DNA from: Neisseria animaloris
GTDB lineage: Bacteria > Pseudomonadota > Gammaproteobacteria > Burkholderiales > Neisseriaceae
DNA length: 64,000 nucleotides
Reading direction: 5' to 3'
Assembly (NCBI RefSeq): GCF_900637855.1
Contig: NZ_LR134440.1
Coordinates: 372,001 to 436,000 of the forward strand
The translations under genes and the position numbers were made by a program. Below the pieces are notes generated by a model, which was given only the letters and a program-made list of their open reading frames with translations, was not told where the DNA came from and ran no database searches. Positions 38,362 to 45,278 of the stretch are shown piece by piece. The stretch's first letter is position 1. Each line of letters opens with the position of its first letter.

Positions 38362-38390
38362 AAGCCGTCTGAAATCATTTCAGACGGCCT
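38362..38390 (+). terminator. trxB terminator (inverted DUS pair)
   Basis: GCCGTCTGAAAT (38364-38375) pairs with ATTTCAGACGGC (38377-38388) about a 1-base centre, just after the trxB stop. Confidence 0.65.
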
Positions 38391-38428
38391 CGGCTGGCAT
38401 TTCATATAACTACGAAAGGAATATTTCC

Positions 38429-38920
38429 ATGATTAAACTGCACACCAATTTCGGCACCATCGGTATTGAGCTGAATCACGAAAAAGCACCGGTTACTGCT
38501 GCCAATTTTGAGCAATACGTTAAAGACGGTTTCTACGATGGCCTGATTTTCCATCGTGTGATCAAAGGCTTCATGATTCAGGGCGGTGGCATGGATGAAA
38601 ACATGAAAGAAAAAGCCGGTCGCGCCCCGATTCAGAATGAAGCCCAAAACGGCTTGAAGAATGATAAATACACTATCGCAATGGCGCGCACACAAGCGCC
38701 CCACTCTGCTTCTTCGCAATTTTTCATTAATACTAAAGACAATACGTTCCTGAACCATACCGAGCCAAGCCTGCAAGGTTGGGGCTACGCCGTATTCGGT
38801 AAAGTGGTGGAAGGCCAAGATGTGGTGGATACCATTGAAGGCGTAAAAACCAAAAACCATGGCTATCATTCCGATGTACCAATAGATGCAGTTGTGATTA
38901 CCAAAGCTGAAATCGTTTAA
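38429..38920 (+). CDS. ppiB: Peptidyl-prolyl cis-trans isomerase B (cytoplasmic cyclophilin)
   Basis: Cyclophilin-type folding helper. The 163 residues have [13 protein letters not shown], the catalytic Arg in that segment, and [18 protein letters not shown] and [17 protein letters not shown]. No signal peptide, so cytoplasmic. AAAGGAATATTTCC precedes the ATG. It is transcribed alone, with its own terminator. Confidence 0.96.
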   Translation: MIKLHTNFGTIGIELNHEKAPVTAANFEQYVKDGFYDGLIFHRVIKGFMIQGGGMDENMKEKAGRAPIQNEAQNGLKNDKYTIAMARTQAPHSASSQFFINTKDNTFLNHTEPSLQGWGYAVFGKVVEGQDVVDTIEGVKTKNHGYHSDVPIDAVVITKAEIV

Positions 38921-38945
38921 TCAGATTGGTTTACATTGCTTAAAC

Positions 38946-38973
38946 AAAACCCCTTGTAAAAACAAGGGGTTTT
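38946..38973. terminator. ppiB terminator
   Basis: AAAACCCCTTGT (38946-38957) pairs with ACAAGGGGTTTT (38962-38973), loop AAAA: a classic intrinsic terminator, usable from both sides. A single AT-type DUS follows at about 38975. Confidence 0.85.
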
Positions 38974-39048
38974 AATGCCGTCTGAAAAAATTAATTCAAA
39001 ATATTTTCAGATGGCCTCCGATCAATAAGCAGCTCTTTGATTAAAAAC

Positions 39049-39666
39049 TCAGCTTAAAGATTCAGCTTTCTTCAAACCTTTGTTGCGCAGCACTTCAATT
39101 GTGCCGTCAATACCTTTTTGTTTGATTAACTCATTGAATTGGTTACGATAAACTGTAACCAAGCTCACTCCGTCGACACGGATATTGTAGACTTTGTATA
39201 CCGAACCGACTTGATACAATTGATATGCTACTTCGTATTGTTTACCGTTTTTAGTGCGCACTTCGGTAAACACATCCACTTTATTTTTGCCGTTTTCAAC
39301 AAATTTCGGCAATAGTTTGACTTGAGCATCTTCGGCCCCCAGCAATGCAGAATGGGAATACATACCGATAATCATTTCTTTGAACGCATCAATGAAGTCG
39401 GTTTTTTGTTTGGGCGTAAATTGCCGCCATGGCAAGCCGACCGCCAATGCAGAGATACGTTGATAATCCAGATAACGGTTGGCATAGCCTTCGATCTGTT
39501 TGATTTTTTGCTGCTCGTTCAAAGATTTATTCCGTGCTATCTGCAATACGGTATCCATATTCTGTTGCAGTTGCACTTGTGAAGGATGTCCGGTGGTTTG
39601 TGCGGCAGCGCAAGGGACCGCGATCACGATTGCAGGTACAGCCAGTAAAGTCATCAATTTATTCAT
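39049..39666 (-). CDS. MlaC-family periplasmic lipid-binding protein
   Basis: 205 residues with a signal peptide (AVPCAAAQ) and the MlaC/Ttg2D fold: DTVLQIARNKSLNEQQKIKQIEGYANRYLDYQRISALAVG, RQFTPKQKTDFIDAFKEMIIGMYSHSAL and VDGVSLVTVYRNQFNELI. MlaC carries phospholipids between the outer membrane and the MlaFEDB complex and is normally encoded with mlaD. Here no mla gene is adjacent; it is the last gene of the second aryl polyene block, 38 bases behind the LolA-like carrier. A role in carrying the polyene lipid is inferred. AAGGAAATTTT precedes the ATG. Confidence 0.85.
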   Translation of the reverse strand: MNKLMTLLAVPAIVIAVPCAAAQTTGHPSQVQLQQNMDTVLQIARNKSLNEQQKIKQIEGYANRYLDYQRISALAVGLPWRQFTPKQKTDFIDAFKEMIIGMYSHSALLGAEDAQVKLLPKFVENGKNKVDVFTEVRTKNGKQYEVAYQLYQVGSVYKVYNIRVDGVSLVTVYRNQFNELIKQKGIDGTIEVLRNKGLKKAESLS

Positions 39667-39704
39667 AAAATTTCCTTTTCAAAACCCGGATATTTCAACA
39701 GCTT

Positions 39705-40301
39705 TTACTGTAACGCCTGTTTCGCAGATTCATCTAAACTTTGACCAGTTTTTACGTTTTCAAACTGCATAACCGTACGGTCGCCTTGTTTTTCGTTTAA
39801 TTCGATGCGGCGCACCACATCGTCGCCGCTGATGTCGATGCGGGTAAAGATCTGCTTCATCAGGGCGGTTTTCGGGTCTAAACGCAGCGTCCATTTTTGC
39901 TGCGTGCCGGAAAGTTGCAGGTTGAACTGCTTTTCCAGCCCTTGCGTGTTGCCGCCGAGCAAGTCGAGAAACAGTTTGATTTGCTGCGTTTGGCCGCTCA
40001 TTTTGCTTGTGTTGGCGGCAACCCAGTTTTTGCCGTTCCATTGCATGATGCCGTCTGAACGCACGCGCAGGCGGTTGTCGAACGGCTTTTGCATGTGCCA
40101 CAGCATGCCGCGTTTGGGCACCAGCACAAATTGGCCATTGGTGGTCATCGGTTTGCTGAGTGATTTGAGATAACGCTGCTGGGTAAACGCACCTTGCACG
40201 TTGTCGGGTTTTTGCAGGGTTTGGGAAAGTTCGGCGGTTGAAAATGCCCACAACAGCGGGCTGAATGCGGTTAAGGCAACGGCAAATATCGGTTTTTTCA
40301 T
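39705..40301 (-). CDS. apeL: LolA-like outer-membrane lipoprotein carrier of the aryl polyene cluster
   Basis: 198 residues with a signal peptide ending LLWA. The mature part follows the LolA fold (ELSQTLQKPDNVQGAFTQQRYLKSLSKPMTTNGQF, MLWHMQKPFDNRLRVRSDGIMQW). Aryl polyene clusters encode such a LolA-type carrier distinct from the housekeeping LolA; it probably takes the hydrophobic polyene lipid across the periplasm. It is 15 bases behind the nitroreductase gene. An in-frame DUS encodes VRSDGIM. Confidence 0.82.
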   Translation of the reverse strand: MKKPIFAVALTAFSPLLWAFSTAELSQTLQKPDNVQGAFTQQRYLKSLSKPMTTNGQFVLVPKRGMLWHMQKPFDNRLRVRSDGIMQWNGKNWVAANTSKMSGQTQQIKLFLDLLGGNTQGLEKQFNLQLSGTQQKWTLRLDPKTALMKQIFTRIDISGDDVVRRIELNEKQGDRTVMQFENVKTGQSLDESAKQALQ

Positions 40302-40316
40302 CGTGTTCTTTCTTGC

Positions 40317-41045
40317 TTAAATTTCGCGGTAAACATCTTCAAACGGCAGGCGGAAGCGTTCGCCCCAGATGCCTTTGTTTTCTTTGCGTATGCCGCAGGA
40401 AACAATCATATTGATTTCGGCGCCGCGCGGCAATTTGAGAATGCGTTTTACCATTCGGGTATCCAAGCCCTCCATCGGGCAGGTATCGTAACCTTGTTCG
40501 GCCATCGCCAGCATAAAGGTTTGCGCCGCCAAGCCGCAGCTTTTGTGAACAACCGTGCGCACATCTTGTTCTGAAACATCGACCACAATCGGGCGGAACA
40601 GGCCGATGCTGCGGGCGATTATTTGGCGCAACAAACCCACCAAGCCGAAACCGCGGGCATAGATAAACGGCATCAGTTTGCCGTAATAAAATTCCATTTT
40701 TTTCAGACGGCCGGGGAGTCTGTCGGGCGGGCTGTTGCGGCTGAGGTTGCCGCGTTCGAAATCCAACACGGCTTGTGCGCGCTTGCGGTATAAATCTTGG
40801 CGGGTAACGAATACCACCATCTGCTGCGCCGTTGCGGCAGCCCCCTGCCCCAAACATGCCCGGGCAAGTTGTTTAAGGGTGTCGGGGTTGCTGATATGGT
40901 AAAACTCGTAAAGCTGCATATTGGAGCTGCTCGGTGCCAGTTGAGCCAGCTTGAGGCATTCGCGCACTTTACTGCTGTTTAAGGTTTGATCGGCATCGTA
41001 ATGGCGGACGGCACGGCGGTGCCGGAGCATTTCGGAAAGAGTCAT
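40317..41045 (-). CDS. Nitroreductase-family FMN oxidoreductase
   Basis: 242 residues from ATG 41045, which has AAGGAACCATC before it. The N-terminus RHRRAVRHYDADQTLNSSKVRECLKLAQLAPSSSNMQ is typical of the FMN-binding nitroreductase fold, and AMAEQGYDTCPMEGLD and the C-terminal glycine region also fit. The substrate is unknown. The family is not part of the standard aryl polyene set; here it lies inside the block between the thioesterase and the LolA-like carrier, with short gaps, so it may modify the aryl head group or polyene. It could instead be an unrelated insertion. Confidence 0.84.
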   Translation of the reverse strand: MTLSEMLRHRRAVRHYDADQTLNSSKVRECLKLAQLAPSSSNMQLYEFYHISNPDTLKQLARACLGQGAAATAQQMVVFVTRQDLYRKRAQAVLDFERGNLSRNSPPDRLPGRLKKMEFYYGKLMPFIYARGFGLVGLLRQIIARSIGLFRPIVVDVSEQDVRTVVHKSCGLAAQTFMLAMAEQGYDTCPMEGLDTRMVKRILKLPRGAEINMIVSCGIRKENKGIWGERFRLPFEDVYREI

Positions 41046-41093
41046 GATGGTTCCTTGATACTTAAATTCGCCGCCCACGCCGGAATCTCGTTT

Positions 41094-41531
41094 TCAGACG
41101 GCCTGAAACGTCGGATGGCTTCTTACCGCTTCCAACCAGCTTTGAGGGGTTTCAAACTGCATCTCGCCGCTTTGCAGCGACACCGCTGCCTGTGTGGTAC
41201 CGGCTTTCGTGAGCTTTAAACCGCTCTCGGCATCGGCAATCGTATAGTCAATCCGCAGGCAGCTTTCGATTTCGACCACCGCCAAATCCACGCGGATTTT
41301 TTGGCCGAAACGGGCGGGCTTCACATATTTCAGGTTCATCTGCACCACCGGCCAAATAAAACCCTGCCGCTCCATTTCCCGATAATCGTAACCGATGGCG
41401 CTGAGAAACGCACAACGCGCCACTTCGAGATATTTCACATAATGGCCGTGCCACACGATATGCATGGCATCGACATCGAAAAACGGCACTTCCAATTCTA
41501 TACCGTGGCGGCAATAAACATGTTTAGCCAT
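41094..41531 (-). CDS. apeK: Thioesterase of the 4HBT hotdog family (ApeK-like)
   Basis: 145 residues from ATG 41531. VPFFDVDAMHIVWHGHYVKYLEVARCAFL carries the 4-hydroxybenzoyl-CoA thioesterase active-site aspartate and the HGxYxxY pattern. In aryl polyene clusters this thioesterase likely releases or transfers the finished chain from the ACP. The start overlaps the stop of the acyltransferase by eight bases (ATGGCTAA), so the two are coupled. An earlier in-frame start at 41540 is possible but would give only three more residues. Confidence 0.84.
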   Translation of the reverse strand: MAKHVYCRHGIELEVPFFDVDAMHIVWHGHYVKYLEVARCAFLSAIGYDYREMERQGFIWPVVQMNLKYVKPARFGQKIRVDLAVVEIESCLRIDYTIADAESGLKLTKAGTTQAAVSLQSGEMQFETPQSWLEAVRSHPTFQAV

Positions 41532-42468
41532 TGTGTTCATCGTTCCAGAAATCGTAAAAATTAAACCATTGCAGCGGATTTTGCGCACATTCGCGTGCCA
41601 ATACGTCTGCAAAACCCTGCGCCGCCGCCTGTACCGCTGCGCTGCGCTCACTGCGCTTCCAATCGGCCGTATCCAAAAAACGCCGCAGTTTCAGATGATA
41701 ACGCCCGTTTTGCTTAACGCAGAAAAGCGTGTTTACCCGCGTTTTCAACAAACCGGCCAACAACCACGCCCCTTGCGGCATTTCTGCCGGCGCACCCAAA
41801 AAATCCGCCGTTACCGTTTTTTCCCCGCGCACGGGTATGCGGTCGGCGGCGACGGCAATCCACTCGCCCGCATCAAGGCGCTTATGCAGCTCCATCATCA
41901 CCGCCGCATCCAAATCGGTTACCTGAATCAGTTGGATTTCATCCGCCCCCGCTTTGGCCAACGCCTCGTTAAACGCCTGCGCGTGGCGGCTGTGCACCAA
42001 CACATTCAGCCTGAAGCCCTGATGATGCGACACCAACGCACGGCAGATTTCCACATTGCCCACATGCGAACACGCAAAAATCTGCCCGCGCGAATTGCAC
42101 TGCTCCATGTCCGCATAAATATTATCGGGGTCTTCCACCACCAAATCTTCATAACGGATGGTGCGCTGCCACACCGCAAAACGGTCGCACACCGCCTCGC
42201 CAAACGCCACAAACTGCCTCAACACCGGCATCTTTTCAGGCAGGCGCACATCGAGAAAGGCCGTCTGAAGCCGCTGCTGGTAGCGCGTAATATTGCGCCG
42301 CTGCTTGGGCGAAGTGATGTAGAAATACAGCACCACAAACCAAATGCACGGGTTCATCAGAAACGCAGGCAGATATTTCACCATCAGCGTGGTAATGCCC
42401 AAAAACAGGCGGTTGCCGCGCTCGTTTTGAGCTGCCCAATGTCCGTTTGCTTTCGTATCCTTATTCAT
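41524..42468 (-). CDS. LpxL/HtrB-type lipid acyltransferase
   Basis: 314 residues of the lipid A late acyltransferase family, with an N-terminal membrane anchor (FLMNPCIWFVVLYFYI), HVGNVE (the HX4E acyl-transfer motif) and the later DFLGAPAEMPQGAWLLA. In other aryl polyene clusters an acyltransferase of this type is fused to a glycosyltransferase (ApeJ); here the two are separate genes with a lipoprotein gene between. It probably builds the lipid anchor of the polyene. A DUS lies in frame near 42258. Confidence 0.82.
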   Translation of the reverse strand: MNKDTKANGHWAAQNERGNRLFLGITTLMVKYLPAFLMNPCIWFVVLYFYITSPKQRRNITRYQQRLQTAFLDVRLPEKMPVLRQFVAFGEAVCDRFAVWQRTIRYEDLVVEDPDNIYADMEQCNSRGQIFACSHVGNVEICRALVSHHQGFRLNVLVHSRHAQAFNEALAKAGADEIQLIQVTDLDAAVMMELHKRLDAGEWIAVAADRIPVRGEKTVTADFLGAPAEMPQGAWLLAGLLKTRVNTLFCVKQNGRYHLKLRRFLDTADWKRSERSAAVQAAAQGFADVLARECAQNPLQWFNFYDFWNDEHNG

Positions 42469-42484
42469 ATTTTCAGACGGCCTG

Positions 42485-43066
42485 TTATTGGTCTGAACCG
42501 ATAAAACGCAGATTCAGCCCTGCCTGCGCTCCGGCTTCGGGGCTGCTGTCCGTATAAACCGATAACATCATACCCGACGGCGCACCTTGTTTTTCCAAAG
42601 CGTAAACCGTCTGTTTCGCCGTAGGCACATTAGGCAGCACACCTTCTTTGACCACCCGCTTTGACAAGCCCATCGAGTCGGTTACTTGTTCTGCCAATGC
42701 CTTCATTTCACTTTCAACGGTAGCTTGGTCGGCCATTTTCGCTTTTACCGAACAATATGCCTTGCCGGAAACCAAAAAGAAGCGCCCGCCTTCCGCGGAA
42801 TGTATGCCCCACGCCCGTTTGGCTTCAGGCTCAAAGTTAAACTGCCGCTTCTGCTGCTCATCCAGCTCCAACAACTTAGCCTGTTCGGCCCAAGCCGATA
42901 ATTTTTCCTCGTTTGCCCCCGTACCCACACAAGCCGTATGAAACAGCTTCACCGCCTGCTGCGCATACGTTTTTTCAGACGGCCTCTCCGTCGAATCGCT
43001 CGCCCCGCTTTTTCCGCACGCTGCCAGCAGCATCAATACGGTTAATGTAAAAGTCGCTTTACCCAT
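42485..43066 (-). CDS. Lipoprotein between the two ApeJ-like genes, unknown
   Basis: 193-residue lipoprotein precursor (LLAAC, Cys17). The mature part is Ala/Glu/Lys-rich with no family I recognise (EEKLSAWAEQAKLLELDEQQKRQFNFEPEAKRAWGIHSAEGGRFFLVSGKAYC, ALEKQGAPSGMMLSVYTD). Two cysteines besides Cys17 may form a disulfide. It sits between the glycosyltransferase and acyltransferase, with 16 and 63-base gaps, so it is probably in the same transcript. An in-frame DUS encodes ERPSEK. Confidence 0.75.
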   Translation of the reverse strand: MGKATFTLTVLMLLAACGKSGASDSTERPSEKTYAQQAVKLFHTACVGTGANEEKLSAWAEQAKLLELDEQQKRQFNFEPEAKRAWGIHSAEGGRFFLVSGKAYCSVKAKMADQATVESEMKALAEQVTDSMGLSKRVVKEGVLPNVPTAKQTVYALEKQGAPSGMMLSVYTDSSPEAGAQAGLNLRFIGSDQ

Positions 43067-43129
43067 AATTTCTATCTCTTATTTTTCATTGATCGACCGC
43101 ACTACCATTCAAAAAATTCAGACGGCCTC

Positions 43130-43852
43130 TCACAGCTTCCCGCCCAACCGCCGCCACACCATTTCGCAAAACAACCTCGCGTGCATTTTGCTGATCAGCA
43201 CATTATCGTCAAACGCACGGAAATGCGACACGCCGCCGGCTTCGTATTTCACCGGCGTTTTAATCCACACCGGTTTCACGCCGCGCCAATAGAGGCGGAT
43301 AAGGATTTCCGTGTCGAAATCCATGCGGTCGCCCACCCGTTCTTCTCGCACCGCAGCCAGCACAGGGGCGAGCGGATAAAGGCGGAAACCGCACATGCCG
43401 TCTTTTATATCGGTGGAAAACGTATGCACCATATTCCAAAAATCGGTGATTTTACGCCCGTAAAGCCGCGATTTCGGCGCATCGCTGCCGTATTGCGGCC
43501 AGCCGCATATAACTGCTTCGGGATGTTGCGCCGCAGCGGCCAGCAACTTTTCCGTGTCAGCCAAATGGTGCTGAGCATCGGCATCCACCTGCAAAACATG
43601 GGTATAGTCCTGCCCTTCGGCGTATTTCAACCCCGCTTTTACCGCCGCGCCTTTACCGCCGTTGACCGGCCGGTACACAACATGAATGCCGTCCTGTTCC
43701 GCCAAAGCGTCCAATACCGGTTTGCAGTCCGCCCGCGAACCGTCGTCCACAATCAGCACATCCAACCCGAACCCGCGCATGGCTTGGGCAACTTGGGTGA
43801 TGGTGGTCGGGTGGTTGTAGTGGGGGATCAGAGCTAGGGTTTTCATAATCAT
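43130..43852 (-). CDS. Family 2 glycosyltransferase (ApeJ N-terminal-like)
   Basis: 240 residues with the GT-A fold: LIPHYNHPTTI, VDDGS (the nucleotide-binding Asp), VDADAQH (DxD-like metal site) and RMDFDTEILIRLYWRG. It may attach a sugar or transfer a lipid-linked group to the polyene or its lipid. In characterised clusters a similar domain is joined to the LpxL-type acyltransferase. Two starts are close (43852 and 43846); neither has a strong ribosome site. Confidence 0.84.
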   Translation of the reverse strand: MIMKTLALIPHYNHPTTITQVAQAMRGFGLDVLIVDDGSRADCKPVLDALAEQDGIHVVYRPVNGGKGAAVKAGLKYAEGQDYTHVLQVDADAQHHLADTEKLLAAAAQHPEAVICGWPQYGSDAPKSRLYGRKITDFWNMVHTFSTDIKDGMCGFRLYPLAPVLAAVREERVGDRMDFDTEILIRLYWRGVKPVWIKTPVKYEAGGVSHFRAFDDNVLISKMHARLFCEMVWRRLGGKL

Positions 43853-43962
43853 GTGTTATCAGTCATTTATCTACTTTAGGCCATCTGCGAATATCGATGA
43901 TTGTGTTTCAGACGGCATAAACTCGCTTTTTTAAAGATATTATTACTCCTGCGAAAAGCAGA

Positions 43963-45273
43963 TTATCTAACCAAATCGGCAATGCGGATATTGTGGTTAC
44001 GGAGCGTCTTCACATACAGCCAAACCGTCGGCAGCATATCGATGAGCATCCCCCCACCGAAAATAAGCGAAATATTCAGCAAAGACATCTGCACAACGCC
44101 TGCCTTATACAGAGCGAACACCACCCCATAATAAACCACATCTACAACAATAGATTGGTAAAGCATGTATCTGGTTACGCCCAGCCCTTTAATCGTTGAA
44201 TCCAACACGCTGTAATTAAACATAAAAACAATATAAAAAGCGGTTTGAACCAACATAATTTCCAAAACGGTTTCGGCCTGCCCCACTTGTAAAACCTGTG
44301 TTAAAAAAGGCTTCCACAAAGGGATGGATACCAACCAAAGCAACACAAAACATACCGTGCATTTCAAATAAGTCAGAGTATTCAAGCGCACGGCGTCTAC
44401 GCTGTTGGCTACATCTCTTTTCACTACCTCGGCCAACGCCAGCGAAGGCACCAATAAAATGCCCCATATGATGTTGTTGGCCACCCAATAAGCTCCCTGC
44501 TCGCCAACTTGGTTTACCATACCGAGTATCATAAAAGCAAACGCCGCATTTCTAAGCAGGGATTCCAAGCCCGAAAAAGAACCCAACCTCATCCAGTTTT
44601 TAAACCAATCCAAATCAAATCCCAGCCGGTTCGCTGCAAAAAATTGCCGAAAACGGCCGTGCGAGAGCACGAAAACGGCCAAAATCGAATTGATTAAGAT
44701 ATTGGATAACGCAATGCCTTTCACACCCAAAGCCAGCGAAAAAGGCATTTCCGAAATGAACAGAATATCCGTTCCAATGAGAAGAGTCATTTTCCATAAC
44801 GACAACTGGATTATGCGCTTGAAATCTTTAATGATTGCCAGATACACAATCAAATATTCCACCACAACCGACAACAAAATAGCTATGGATTCCAACTTGA
44901 TATATGCCGCAGTATCGGCAATCAATTGCGGAGTTTGCTTTACGCCTGCAAGAAATTGCTCTGCAAAAAAGAAAACCGCAACGCATAAAACGGCATGTAT
45001 AAACGTTACCGCCATCAACCCGCCCGCCGTGTTTTGCAACAGCTTTTCTTCTCCTTCTTTCAGCGCCTTAGCCAACATGAAAAACAAAGGGATTAAAAAA
45101 GCTTCTTTTACAATTTCATACAAAATATTCAGCCATTGAATTTGGCTGGCAATATTAAACCCCCACTCGTCAGGCATGTTCCCGATAAAATGCAGCCTGA
45201 CAATATTGACCAAAGAAGGAATGAAAAAGATAAGTAAAAATGCAAACCACAGTTTGAAATCAAAATTCTTCAC
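43963..45273 (-). CDS. MATE-family transporter
   Basis: 436 residues with about twelve membrane segments and the general MATE/DinF layout; no family substrate can be assigned. It uses a GTG start (45273) five bases after the apeH stop. It is visibly richer in AT than the ape genes around it and contains no DUS, so it looks like a later insertion in the same transcript. A role in flipping the aryl polyene lipid or precursor is possible; a drug exporter with no link to the pathway is the alternative. Confidence 0.8.
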   Translation of the reverse strand: MKNFDFKLWFAFLLIFFIPSLVNIVRLHFIGNMPDEWGFNIASQIQWLNILYEIVKEAFLIPLFFMLAKALKEGEEKLLQNTAGGLMAVTFIHAVLCVAVFFFAEQFLAGVKQTPQLIADTAAYIKLESIAILLSVVVEYLIVYLAIIKDFKRIIQLSLWKMTLLIGTDILFISEMPFSLALGVKGIALSNILINSILAVFVLSHGRFRQFFAANRLGFDLDWFKNWMRLGSFSGLESLLRNAAFAFMILGMVNQVGEQGAYWVANNIIWGILLVPSLALAEVVKRDVANSVDAVRLNTLTYLKCTVCFVLLWLVSIPLWKPFLTQVLQVGQAETVLEIMLVQTAFYIVFMFNYSVLDSTIKGLGVTRYMLYQSIVVDVVYYGVVFALYKAGVVQMSLLNISLIFGGGMLIDMLPTVWLYVKTLRNHNIRIADLVR

Positions 45274-45278
45274 AGGTT

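Noticed and set aside
43130..43852. Glycosyltransferase as dolichol-phosphate or O-antigen synthesis gene
   Set aside because: No other lipopolysaccharide or glycan genes are close; the APE context explains it better, though its substrate remains unproven.
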